This document shows, piece after piece, positions 37,522 through 49,008 of a stretch of DNA of 64,000 bases; the stretch's first letter is position 1; the number at the start of each line of letters is the position of its first letter. Both the position numbers and the translations under genes were made by a program. The stretch is taken from NCBI RefSeq assembly GCF_017591425.1, contig NW_024467120.1:2728001-2792000 (forward strand). Direction: 5' to 3'. Under the pieces are notes generated by a model, which saw only the letters and a list, made by a program, of their open reading frames with translations, made no database searches and had not been told where the DNA came from. This stretch comes from Ochotona curzoniae (taxonomy: Eukaryota; Chordata; Mammalia; Lagomorpha; Ochotonidae).

Positions 37522-37815
37522 ATGTCGGGGGCTGCTGATGCAGCAAGTGGAGCTGCCACGCACGACGCCTGCCTCCCACAGCCGAGTGTCTCCACCAAGT
37601 CCCACTGAGGTGCGTCTAACCCAGCTTCCTACTAAGTGGCCTGGGAGGCAGCGGACGGTGATTCATCTGCCTGGGCCCGCGCCACCCGCAGGGGAGACCC
37701 AGAGAGAGCTGCCGGTACCAGGTGTTTGGGGAAGTGAGCAGTGAGAGAAAAGAAGCACACCCCCACCCCTCTGCCCATTGTTCTGCCTTTCAAATAAATC
37801 AGGCTTTTAACAAAA
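37522..37815 (+). mobile_element. Old C-type SINE, plus strand
   Basis: GGGGGCTGCTGATGCAGC head, 'TAACCCAGCTTCCTACTAAG', 'CCTGGGAGGCAGCGGACGG', 'GCAGGGGAGACCCAGAGAG' and a 'TTCTGCCTTTCAAATAAATC' tail identify an older subfamily. Confidence 0.75.
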
Positions 37816-38529
37816 TCATGTCACATGCCATACATATATACATACATTATTGTCAGTTTTACTCTAATAAAGCTGGGAGAAGAAAAGGAGAAAACATGGA
37901 AAATACCGCCTGTGCATAAAAGATAAGAAAGGTTTTTAAATTGGTTAGCAGATTTACTGCCATCACAGATGACAAAGCAGTTGACAGTTGAAGAAAATAT
38001 TTGCACCCTGCAAAAGCATAGACATGAGTTAAAAGGGCTCTCCCCAGTCGGTGTGAGAACGAGCTTTGATGGAGCCCACTGTAGGTCGGCCTCTGAAGAG
38101 CCCTTGCTCCAGAGGCTGGTGGAGGGAGTCATTACACTGTTGTTTGAAGGGCTGTCAGCCCATGCTGCTTCAAGGAGGTAGAAATTTGTGTTTCAGCTGC
38201 CTGGTCAGCCGCAAGCCCTGTGAGGAGTGGGGCTTGCCGGGGCTCACTCGGGTGTTGGAGGAGTGAGTAGACTTGATCAGCTGCTTTGGATGCTGTTAAT
38301 GCTGATGCAGCACGGTGTTAGGCGGCAGCTGGAAGCCCATCAGCTTCCCTGCGCTGCTGTGCTTCTAGCAGCCCCTAGCAGGCTGTCCACCCTTCTCTTC
38401 CCAAAGAAATGGGCCCCAGTGAGGAAGATTTGAGGGGCGAGGAGGGAGACCTGTGAGACCTGTTTCGTGGAAACAGAGATGAACGTACCCCATGGAGAAG
38501 GGCCGTGTGTAACACTACTGCTTGGACAG

Positions 38530-38790
38530 CCTGCACCACATGCCGCAGTGCCGCCTCTGGTCTGGGCCGCTCTGCCTCTGATTCAGCGGTTTTCTGGTGT
38601 TCCCGGGAAGGCGGTGGAAAAGTGTCCAAGTACATGCATCCCTGCCTCTCACGTGGGAGTCTCAGACGGAATTCCTAACTGCTGGCTTTGGCCTGTCCTG
38701 GCCCAGCAAATGTGAACCATCAGGTGAAAGATATGTGCCTCTACTTTTCAATTAAGTATCTTTAAAAATACATTTAGAAATCATAAAAAT
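38530..38790 (+). mobile_element. Old C-type SINE fragment, plus strand
   Basis: 'TCCCTGCCTCTCACGTGGGAG', 'GGAATTCCTAACTGCTGGCT', 'TGTGAACCATCAGGTGAAAG' and 'TTTTCAATTAAGTATCTTTAA' keep the order of the SINE's 3' half. The 5' half is poorly preserved. Confidence 0.55.
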
Positions 38791-39806
38791 AAAGGTCTGA
38801 GGTCCCCAGTTCTCCACCCAGCTGATAGGATCCAAAATGCACACTGGGAAAATACACGTAGTCATGCAGGACTCGGGAGGCTCGCTGACCTCCAGTGGCA
38901 AGCCGGTGACGTGGGCTGCCAATGTCCTGAGGCCTGAGAGCCTGAGTGTGCTGGGAGGCTGCCGCAGAGCGCGCCTCGCCTGTGCTGCACACTTGCTAAC
39001 TGCCGTTGCTGTTTCTGAGGTTAATAATAGGAAACAGGTCTGACTCAGAGCACAGCTGCCCCTTTCCTTTTGTTCTTTCGTCACTGAAGTTCTGGTGAAG
39101 AGCTGCTGCCTGGCCCATGTATCTGCAGTCTCCCAGTCTCGAAGTGCAAACCTTCAAGTCTGAGGCTATGATCTTTCCAGACTGTGCTGGGATGGTGCTC
39201 AGGTTGCCAGCATCCTTGCAGTGAAACTTGAGATGATCTCTGACCTAGGGTGGCGTGGCTTCTGTTTTTTTTTTTTTTTTTTTTGCTGTGAGGTGTTGTA
39301 AAAGCGATTCACATTTGGTAGAAGCTACATTTGGAACTGGAATCATTCAGCATACACAAGCGCAGCCTGTAGGCAGCCATGCCGTCCCAGGGGGTCATCA
39401 CTAACCCCGTGCCTCGTGCTCTGCTGAGCCGCTTGCCTGAGAGGTTAGGTGCATGCGTTGTGCTTCTCACATTGCATAATTTTAACCAGGGTGAATTTCC
39501 CAGGGCACAACCCATTGTGAGTGAGGATTTGCTCCCACTCTCTGGCTCTTCTAGCATATATTGTTGGTTGACATTGTGGGTTTTTTCCGTAGGGAATTTT
39601 TACCAGTGAGATCTTGCCACAGCTCAGCGATTGCAGTTCACTCTCAGGACGTGTGTAGGATCTGCATTTGCCTGTTGTATAGGGGTCTTCCTGTGGAGCG
39701 TGTTTGGGGTGCTCACCGAGAATGCCTTGACTCGTCTTGCTTTACCGAAAGTGTGGACCACAGTGCTCCGTGCTGGTTTCCCTTACACTTTCTTCTTCAT
39801 TTCCAG

Positions 39807-40042
39807 TTTTCAATGGTTCCAGCAGGTCAACACGGGAGAAAGAACCGGTTCAGAAACACAAAAGCAAAGAGGCCACTCCCGGGAAGGAGAAGCACAGCGA
39901 GCACCGGGCCGACGGCCGCAGGGAGCAGACGGCGGCGACCCCGCCCGCCGCAGCCCCCTCCTCGGGCCCCTCGGCCAAGGGGCTCGCCGCCAGCCACCAC
40001 CCCCCTCCTCTGCACCGGTCTGCTCAGGACTTACGGAAACAG
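39807..40042 (+). CDS. JARID2: JARID2 exon 6
   Basis: 236 bp, acceptor CATTTCCAG, donor GTAACG (no G at +5). The first two bases complete Val224; residues 225-302 follow. The peptide starts [20 protein letters not shown] and ends with a His/Pro-rich [17 protein letters not shown]. It is low-complexity, basic and probably disordered. It differs from human mainly in an Ala/Thr/Pro-rich middle ([15 protein letters not shown]). The exon is GC-rich (39900-40000) and rich in CpG. Two longer frames overlapping it in the other registers are by-products of this composition. Confidence 0.96.
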
Positions 40043-40536
40043 GTAACGCCAGCCAGGGGGTTCTGGAGCCATGGCCCAGAGGTGCAGGGAGGGGAGGGGT
40101 GATGTGTTAACTGTCCTGGACAGATCCGTCAGGGTGACGTCATGCTTTCTGTGAAGAAGCCACGCCTCCCTCCTCTCTCACTGGCAGGGCTCCCTCTCAG
40201 ATCTCGGCATGTCCCTTTTCCACCCGCATTCAAGGGTCCCCTCTGGAAGTGAATGAGCGAGCTGCCGAAGTAGCACAGCTGCATGACTTGAGAACTGAAG
40301 AGAGCAGCAAGTCCCACCTTGCCCCAGGATTCCCTGCCTGCTCCGTGGCCTGTGCAGGTGGCCATTCCACAGCTGGCCGAGGGCTCCTTGGGCTCCCGTG
40401 TGTCTCCTCAGGAGCCAGGCTTGCTGAGTCGGAGTCTGTGTAGTGACTGCATGTGCCCTGGTGGCTTTCCATGCTTCCCTGTGTTACTCTCTCGTGCAGT
40501 GTAATGAGCCTAGATGGGGGGACTTAAACTCCTAAT

Positions 40537-40847
40537 TTCTTTTTTAGGATTTATTTTATTTTCATTAGAAAGTCAGATTTACAGAGAAGACAGTGAGAGA
40601 CAGAAAGATTTTCTGTCTGCTGGTTCACTTCCCAAGTGGCCACCACGGCCTGAGCTGCACTGATTCCCCCAGGTCTCCCACGCAGGTGCAGGATCCCAAG
40701 GCTTTGGGGCGTCCTTTACTGGCTTCCCAGGCCACAAGCAGGGAGCTGGGTGGGAAGTGGAGCAGCCAGGATATAAACCGACACCCATATGGGATCCCAA
40801 TTCATGCTAGGCAAGGACTTTAGCCACTAAGGTTTTGCGCTGGGCCC
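40537..40847 (-). mobile_element. C-type SINE, minus strand
   Basis: 'TAGGATTTATTTTATTTTC', 'AAGATTTTCTGTCTGCTGG', 'CCAGGCCACAAGCAGGGAGC', 'ACACCCATATGGGATCCC' and a 'GCGCTGGGCCC' head. Full length, about 500 bp downstream of exon 6. Confidence 0.92.
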
Positions 40848-43541
40848 AGGGCTCCCAGTTCTAATTTGACCCTGACCCTGGCTATCACTGAATTGAGATA
40901 TGATGTTGAGATTGTGACATTTAACCTTCTGGGCTCCATTTTTCATTGGAACCAATCTTGCCAACTTCTTTCATAGGGTGATTGTGAGAAAGACGAAGTT
41001 ACCCATCAAATGCCCTTTGTTATATATTCAGAAAAGAAGGTCAGTGCTAGCTAATAGTAGCTCGCGAGTGCTTGATACATATGATTCAACTCTCAGTCTT
41101 AATCTTTGCAGCTGCATGAAGGGTGTGGGCCCACCAGGTCCTCATCGTAAATGTAATTGAGCGAAATGTGAGTGAGTAGGGCTAAGGAGGAAAGCTTGCA
41201 GGAGATGCTGCTGGGAAGTGATTTTTGTTTGTTTTTGCCCTGTTCGCTGTAGTGAGTGGGAACCGATGTCCCAGATACACCCGGGCGTGCGTTGTGGACG
41301 GGCAGCCCTGGCTGGAAAGCTTCCTTGCCCTCCCGCTGCTGAGGTCAGCATTTGAGCAACCTCTCCAACCTTGCTGCTGCCTCCCTACCTTGCCAGTGTG
41401 ATTGTGCTTTTTAGGGTTTCCTGCTTTAAATTAACCAAGTGAAGTTTTAACTCTGGATGAATTCCACCAGCCCACATATGTCTCTCAAGATAGTCCTCTC
41501 TCTGCCTTTTGAAAACCCCACCTCTGGCCTGATGTCTCCCTCTGGTGGACTGGAGGAGCTCTGCCAGAGTGGAGTGGAGGCGTCGTGGTCCTGGGTGTTC
41601 TTACAGCCTTTGCACACGGTTAAGCAGAGCCCTCCTTGCTGTTCCTGCTTTCTGCTCAGCTGTGGACCTGTGCCTTTTCCCCCTTTCATCTGCCTGCGTG
41701 TGGTGAGGTGGAGGAAAGCCAGACTGGGGGTGAGGGACGATTATCTTTTTGAAGTATAGCGCAGACTGGGTGTGGCTTTAAAATAGAATTTTTATTAGAA
41801 GTGAATGTTTGATGCCTTGGGCTTTCATACTCCTCGTTTTACACCCTTCCCACACTCGCACAAAAAAAATTGAGAATGATTTTTTTTTTTTTTTTGTAGT
41901 GGGGGACTGCAAAGGGACTTTCAGGTTCACTGTAACTTGAAAATGTTTGACTCCTACCCTTGCCTATTGAAGTGAAATCACACACTTTGGCCACCTGCAC
42001 TGATTGTTCAAACCAGTCTCAGGGCTGTGTGTTGGGGCTACTGGAGGTCTGGGTGACTAGTGAGTGAATATGGGTCAAGGAGAACCCTATGAGAACTTGG
42101 GTGGGATGGGAAAAGGGTTGCAACAATACGTTCACCCCAGGTCGAGTGACACAGCTGTGTGCAGCAGGGACGGGCGGCGGTGGCGCTGTACTTGCACACC
42201 CTACCATAGTCCCCTCCGTTCATTTCCTGAATTGTGGTGGATTGTCCTTCCTGCTCTGCTGGAAGCGCACCTTGGGGAGCCCACTTGTGATCCCATTCCT
42301 ACCATGTGGTATGTTGGTAGCTGTAAGGCAGCAGGGTAAGGGCTAGGCAAGGACCTTCACTGGCATCGGGTCAAACCATTGCCTCTCATCTGTTGTATTC
42401 CTGGAGGAGGGGAGGCAATACAGTGCCTGACTTCTGGGTTCCCAGGTGTGAGAGCAGGCCGTGAGATTGATGCTGTCTTGGACTGGTCTTGGATTTAGGA
42501 GTAACAGTGCACCTGGCTGAGTTCTTGATTGTGTTTTATTCAAAACCTGTAGGATTCATGGCCCGGCCTGTAGGACTGATTGCTCTGTGCCCTTGTCTCT
42601 CACCTTCTGGCCTCTGCTGCTAGTGTGCAAAGGGGCGTCTGAACAGGAGAGGGGAGATGGCCAGTGACCCCTGCTCTTCCTTATCTACTTCTCCTAAGCT
42701 CAGTGTTCTAGATCTTTGTGATTCCTGAGCATGTGTGCATGATATTTTAGTGGACTTGAAAATTACTGCTGCAGTAGTGAGAACATGAGTAGATTCAGTG
42801 TATAATTGATAGTTTATTAAAGCGAATATAATCAGACAGACGAGGAATCCTTTGGCCTTTGACTGGTAACATGCTCAGCTGTATTCCACCAAGCAGAAAA
42901 TTAAAACAGCTGGCCACACGTTTAGAATAGCCAGAAGTGGACCCACAGGAATCCAAGAGGACACTGCTACCCTTGCTGCAAGGGAGCATGGTGTTAGGCT
43001 GGTAGGACCAAGCTATGGGAACAGAGAACCCTTTACCAGCCTTTCACCCTTTGTGGTAGGGGCTATGGAATCCGCATTATCTCAACGTCTGCCCAAGGAT
43101 CCCAGGTTTGAGAAGAACTGAGCTAAAACCATCAGGACTGCAGCCTGTTGGCTGTAGGTTGGAGCCAGTGTTGGCCTCCACTGCCTGCTATTGGCATTCT
43201 AGCCTTTGCCATCTTGTTAAGGTTTATTCCTGGTGAGTTAGAAATAGAGTTTCAACAGGCAGTGCCCTCAGCGAGTGCCCTGCGCTCTCCCGCCCTCGGG
43301 AGTGCAGAGTCCTCCCGGAGATCCTGGGTTCTTGGGGTCTCCTGTGGTCCTCCCTTGTAGCATCTCTGAAGCCGGAAGTAGAGGTGAGCCCCAGCTAGCT
43401 GATCTGCTAATTCCTTGTTTAGTCAGCAGGAACATTTGAAGATAATCAATAAAAATGGAGAAATATTTGCAGTTTTATTCTAAAGTCATATTTAACATAG
43501 AACTTTGCTCTGATCCATCTCCGGCTCCATTGGTTTGCTTT

Positions 43542-44088
43542 TGTTGCGGGGTGTGAGCGAGATCACACCAGACATGTCTAAGGTTTTATTAAGGAGTCTT
43601 TATTAATCAAGCTTGGTGATCACAGGTCCATATGGCAGTTTAACCAATCATAATCCAACCAAACATAATCCAGAGAGAAACAAATGGTCATTACCCTTAA
43701 GTCCATCCATTAAGCTGAAGACCTATGTCCCAGCTTCCTGAACAATATAAGAGACATGCATCGAATAACCTGGACACACTTCCAAAGCTGCATTCACCTT
43801 TCCCTGGCTTCTCTGCACACATTGCACTACTCCTAGGCCTCACCTCTCCTGGAACTCCGACGGCACACAAACCAGAAACAACATTACTATATCCATTGTC
43901 CCATCTAAGCAGTACGCAGGGACCATACTCGGGGGATTACCTGTTCTGGGTCAGCCAAGAGTCGAGGTGCCAGAGTAATGGAAGCACCTGACCAGAAAGA
44001 GAGAGAGAGAGAGAGCCCCTGCTTCATGGGCCTTTTAAAGGGGCATGTGAGAGGCATGGTTGAGGATCACTGGCTGCACTCCGTAACA
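43542..44088 (-). mobile_element. Solo LTR, copy 3, antisense to JARID2
   Basis: The best-preserved copy: TGTTGCGG...CCGTAACA forms an imperfect terminal inverted repeat, and CTTT flanks both sides (43538-43541 and 44089-44092), a 4-bp target duplication. On the minus strand the U3 has a CTTTAAAAGG box (complement of 44031-44040). Two AATAAA signals follow near the end (complements of 43599-43604 and 43585-43590). The 547-bp length and layout are those of a solo LTR. A 4-bp duplication hints at a class I endogenous retrovirus, but the family is not identified. No viral protein is encoded. Confidence 0.85.
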
Positions 44089-45339
44089 CTTTTGCTTTTC
44101 TGCTGTCGGTGTACCCGTTTTCAGAGTAAACCAGCAGGAGTGGAAGCTGTGTCTGTGTGCTTCCGTTTCTCTGCCAGAGTTACTCCACATAGGATACCAG
44201 TGTCACAGTGGTTTCTCTGCTGTGCCATAATGCTGGTCTATGTACATCTTTGGAAGAAACAAAAACCTCTTGAGTGGTTGTCGGTGTAGTCCCCAGACCG
44301 GCTGGTATCAGGCAGCACCTGCAGAGGAGTGCACATTGCCTGGCTGCATCTGCTGACTGACTCAGCAGCCCTGGGTAGGGCCCAGTGGTCTGGGGGGCTT
44401 TCGGGTGAGTCTGAGGAGCACAGGCCCTGGGACCTGTGGGATAGTTGGGTCTTCCTCCCAGCCCTATGCAGGGTAACGATGCACATGACAGCACCAGCCT
44501 GAACTTATTACGTGGCTCCCAGTGCTGAGGGCAGCTGCCAGAAGGAGGTGCTAGCTGCTTTGGGGGGCCTGTTTGCCATGACACATGTGGGCAGCCTCCG
44601 CCTTCCAACTTGGCACCCTGCTCTTAGGTTGTTAAAGAGAAAAGAGAGCTGTGGTTTCTGTGGCTTAGTCTTCCTGCGCTTGTCCAAGACAGTGGTAGTT
44701 ACGAAATCCCTGGAGCCCTCACTTTGTAGATGCCAAGTGAGGCTGCACATTGGAATGATGTGTCCAGAGCCACTGGGCTGTGGGTGTGAGGCGAGGATGC
44801 CTGGTATTGTTCCGAAGTGAGAGCATTGTCAGTCGCCACAGCACACTCCGTGTTGTTGCTGAGTGAGCCAGGCCAGCCTTCACCGCTCACAGTGAGCGTG
44901 CCGCTGGGCTGTAAGACACTGTGTGTATGTGAGCATGTTGCGGAAGTTCACAGAGCGTGGGAACTTGGAACCAGGCATGTTCTCTGTGTCCACTTTGGAT
45001 GCCGTGGGCTGGGTCTCCGAGCAGTGCTGGCAGACAGGCAGCTGCTGGCAGTGTGCAGCAAGCAGGCTTGCCTGTGAACCAGAGCCAGGCCACAGGGTGC
45101 TGCTGGGTATTCCTCTCATAGTATTTTGTTTCCTTCTTTTTTTAGCCTCCTAGGTTTTTTTAATTCTGGGGGCAGGTCATGCAGTTAGGAGGAGCAGAAC
45201 AACTCTGACTGTTGGAATGGGGATGTAGAGGTTCACCTGGGAGTGATAGATATTTAAACAGAAATGTGTTTAAGCATGTTAGCATGTTAAATATTAACAT
45301 CTGCACACATAAGGCGTATGCCTGCCTTTACCTGCCTCT

Positions 45340-45465
45340 CCCTCCTGTCTATCGTTGCTTTCCCAAGTGTGTGAGCAGAGAGCTGGGTCGGAGTAGCCAG
45401 GTCTCGAAGCCTGACATGGGCAGGCAGTAACTGGCTGGGCCACAGCACCAAGCCCTGTACGTGTC
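45340..45465 (-). mobile_element. Old SINE fragment, minus strand
   Basis: 'TTGCTTTCCCAAGTGTGTGA', GCAGAGAGCTGGGTCGG, 'GGTCTCGAAGCCTGACATGG' and 'GGCTGGGCCACAGCACC' correspond to the SINE's 5' third. It lies about 110 bp upstream of exon 7. Confidence 0.5.
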
Positions 45466-45574
45466 CCTGTTTTCACAGGCAGCCTGTGGGCTGCACCTGT
45501 GACCAGCGCCCCTGACTCCATCACTGTTACAGGCACTGATGTGTTCCCCCTCCTTTCTGCTGCTACTTTCACAG

Positions 45575-46628
45575 GTTTCTAAGGTAAACGGAGTCACTAG
45601 AATGTCATCTCTGGGTGCAGGTGCAACCAGTGCCAAAAAGATGCGCGAAGTGAGACCTTCACCATCCAAAACTGTGAAGTACACTGCCACGGTGACCAAG
45701 GGGACTGTTACATACACCAAAGCCAAGAGAGAACTGGTCAAGGAAACCAAACCCAATCACCACAAGCCCAGTTCCACCGTCCACCACACAATCTCAGGGA
45801 AAACTGAAAGTAGCAATGCAAAAACCCGCAAACAGGTGCTATCCCTCGGGGGGGCGTCCAAGTCCACCGGGCCTGCCGTCAACGGCCTCAAGGTTAGCGG
45901 CAGGTTGAACCCAAAGTCGTGCACTAAGGAGGTGGGGGGGCGGCAGCTGAGGGAGGGACTGCGGAATTCCAAGAGGAGACTGGAAGAGACACAGCAGGTG
46001 GAAAGGCCGCAGCAGTCACCCCCCAAGAAAATGAAAGGGGCAGCCAGTTCTGCTGAAGCCCCTGCCAGAAAGGCAGCCGCAGTGGCGGCAGCCCCGGCAG
46101 AGAAACCTCTGCTGAATGGACACGTGAAGAAGGAAGCGTCCGAGCGCAGTGAGCGCAACGCGGAGAGGAGCCGGCCCAAGAGGGCCACGGCTGGGAAGAG
46201 CACGCCCGGCAGACAAGCACACGGCAAGACTGACAGCGCCCCCTGTGAAAATCGTTCTACCTCGCAACCGGAGCCCTTGCACAAGCCGCCTGAGCCGCCG
46301 GGGAAGCCCGAGAAGGGCGGTGGCAAGGCCGGGTGGGCGGCCATGGAGGAGATCCCTGTGCTCAGGCCCTCCGCCAAGGAGTTCCACGACCCACTGGTCT
46401 ACATTGAGTCAGTGCGTGCTCAGGTGGAGAAGTGCGGGATGTGTCGGGTGATCCCCCCTCCGGACTGGCGGCCTGAGTGCAAGCTAAACGACGAGATGCG
46501 GTTTGTCACGCAGATCCAGCACATCCACAAGCTTGGCCGGCGCTGGGGCCCCAACGTGCAGCGACTGGCCTGCATCAAGAAGCACCTCAGGTCTCAGGGC
46601 ATTGCCATGGACGAGCTGCCGCTCATCG
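45575..46628 (+). CDS. JARID2: JARID2 exon 7 (basic region, JmjN, start of ARID)
   Basis: 1054 bp, acceptor TTTCACAG, donor GTAAGG; residues 303-653 plus one base. In order: [15 protein letters not shown]; a Lys/Thr-rich basic stretch ([20 protein letters not shown]) in the region reported to bind RNA and nucleosomes; a conserved block ending in [18 protein letters not shown]; the disordered linker; JmjN from [19 protein letters not shown] (46349-46474); then the first ARID helices ([17 protein letters not shown] to DELPLI). Two oddities: the linker is longer than in human, with an Ala-rich [13 protein letters not shown] segment (about 46072-46107), and the JmjN motif reads VEKCGMCRV with Cys at 46433-46435 where human has Phe. 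Confidence 0.97.
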
Positions 46629-49008
46629 GTAAGGTGGGGTGCCAGCCGCCCTCTCCCTCTTGCCCTGCCCCTTGCGTGTGTCCAGGCTTTCCTGACCCCG
46701 CCTGCCCCCCATTCCCAGTCCTGGGTGTTGGTTATATTGAGCTCAGACCTTTGTCCTAGACCCCATGCTCTTTCAGCATGACTGCTGCTGCTGCCAACAG
46801 TCTTGAACTGGTGACAGTGGGAGCGCTTCCGTTGGCTTCTCGTCTGCTCAGCCTGCTGTGACGAAGGGTTCCCTGCTTATGACATTTCTTGTCTCACTTC
46901 TAGACAATGCATCTGTGGGGTGATGGCATCTGAGGTTCCCCCATAGCTTGTGGGTGGCCATCTCCCCCCTCTGCCTGTGTGTCCTCATTGCAGGATGCCC
47001 CTGTTTGCGATAGGATCCATCCAACTGTATTAATTCATTTAGCCTTAATTGTCTTCTTACAGATGCTACCTCTGAATACTGTCATATCCTAAGGTCCTGG
47101 GGTAGTTTTATAGGAAACCCTGTAAGCACCAGAGTCTAGGTGATGTTTTCTTCCTTCTTGTCCATGATTCTCCATCCCTGACATTTTCCTAACCTTGATT
47201 TTTTTTTTTTTTTCTGGACCAGCTGAGCATTTGTCAGGATCACAGCTCAGGGCCATGCTGACAGCATTCTGGGTTGTGGTTCCAACACACCGTGCTTGGT
47301 CCAGGCAGTCATGAAGACCCCAGCCCTTTCTGGGGTCCTGAGGCAGCAGCCCCCTGGAGCTGTATGTGTTGTTCTGCTATCCCACCCTCAGTTCTTGACC
47401 TCCCTGATGAAGTTGCTGTGTCAGTCCTGGTGAGTGGGGTCTGTCTGGAACAGCTGGCTAAGGTCTCGTACCTTCTTGCTGCAGACACATTAGGGGAATC
47501 AGATCGTGCCTTTCTTTGAGGGATCCCAAGTTTTCAAAAGTAGGGGATGCTCAGCCTTTACTGAAATGCTAAAAATTGGCCAAAACAGAGGTATTCTTGC
47601 AAGACAGAACAGGTGCTGCCAGCCCAGTGCCTGGCTAGCACTCACTGAAGTTGGAGGAGCCCCTGCAGTTAGGGGGGCCTGTGTCAGATGGTAGTGTAGG
47701 ATTCTGGCTCTGGGTCCATGTGCACCTCTGCCCCGGGAGCACTCAGGTCGTTGGGTGATCCAGAGCTGGCAAATGAATGACCCTTAGCATTCCTGCCTGC
47801 AGATCGGACCGATGGACAGGATAGAGTCTCCCTCCCCGCCAGGTGGGCTTTGTGTCTGTGTGCAGGGGTGAGCTGCACGGTCACACCCGTACTCACTGCC
47901 AGACACCAGTGTTCAGAGTAGTTTGCCTTTCATCTTGACTTTTCCCACAGCATCAGAAGCAACCAGGTGATATGTGTGTGTGTCTCTTGTTTGCCACCAC
48001 CCACAAGTGTCTGTCATTTACGAGATTGCCCCTACTCAGGCCTGTGCCCACAGAGGCCTGAACAGCACAGGGGGCCTGAGAGGGGAACCATTTCCTGGGA
48101 CCTGCCACCATGGGTGCACCTCCTCCACCCCTGCAGGTCTGTCCTGTGGTGCATGGGACCTGTGGGCCCCAGCTCACGCCCAGCCATGTTCTCATGGCTC
48201 TTAGGATTCAGTCTGAGCCACACCCACTTTCTGCTCTGTGCATAAGTATATCCTCACCCTTCCGCAGTTCTTACTTTTCTTAGATTGTGTTCCTCACCTA
48301 GCACTTTTGGTTGATAGTTCTTATGGAAAGTTTCTCCTCTCCACCCTCACTGGCCATGCAGAGGTTCTTTTCCAGTTCATGTGTAGATGGCATTGGTTGG
48401 TATGCGTTCACGTTGACTTGCGTTTTGAGATGCCATTGTACCTTTCGGGAGTTGATCAAGGGACGCAGTGCATGCCGTCATGCATCCTTGTGTAATCAGC
48501 AGCCCGTGTGTCTGAGCAGGTGAAGGAATGGCTCGGGCAGAGTCAGGTGCTGCGTGTTCTTGTGCAAGCGTTACCTTTCCCCTGCAAGTCCAGGAGGACT
48601 GAGAATTAACCTCCTTTGTATGAGGAAGGGAGCCACAGTGAGGAGGAAGAGTTGAGAATCGATGGTGTGTGGTATGTGAAGGTTTCTGACTTCACAGCTG
48701 CTCCACGTAGTACTGAGACACAGTGGCAAGTGGGAGGCCCTGCCTGGTCTCCCCTGGGCCATGCTGCCCAGCAGGTGAGGCTGGGGTCTCCCAGCGACAC
48801 TGGACTCTGTCTGAAACTTCTGCTTACTGAGGCGCGTTCCCTGACCATCCTGCCGGGTCACTCTGCATGGAGCCTTGCCCTTCATGGTCTGTCCTGTGGT
48901 TAGCGGGGTCCCTGGTACTTGGTCCATAGGCAGGACCTGCGTCTGACAGGGATCTTGTTTGTCCCTGTGCCTCTTATCAGTGTCCCGTTTCCCTCCCTCC
49001 CTGTCCAG
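46629..49008 (+). other. JARID2: JARID2 intron 7
   Basis: 2.4 kb, phase 1, splitting the ARID domain. Apart from a short T-run near 47201 I see no SINE, LTR or open frame with protein-like composition. Acceptor CCCTCCCTCCCTGTCCAG. Confidence 0.85.

Larger units (their letters stand above)
24065..39806 (+). other. JARID2: JARID2 intron 5
   Basis: 15.7 kb, the largest complete intron here. SINEs lie at 24750, 26187, 28800, 29151, 30645, 31651, 35518, 37522 and 38530, and an L1 3' fragment at 35935-36100. A CpG-enriched patch lies at about 30150-30560. The stretches 25000-26180, 26530-28790, 31970-35510, 36110-37510 and 38800-39800 show neither genes nor clear repeats. The acceptor is CTTCATTTCCAG. 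Confidence 0.85.
40043..45574 (+). other. JARID2: JARID2 intron 6
   Basis: 5.5 kb, phase 0. It carries a minus-strand SINE (40537-40847), LTR copy 3 (43542-44088) and an old SINE fragment (45340-45465). The stretches 40043-40536, 40850-43540 and 44090-45335 show no gene or clear repeat. The acceptor TGCTGCTACTTTCACAG is strong. Confidence 0.85.

Noticed and set aside
45757..46377. Minus-strand open frame of 206 codons opposite exon 7
   Set aside because: It is the complement of a GC-rich coding exon whose codons leave few antisense stops. There is no known family and no splice or promoter signal.
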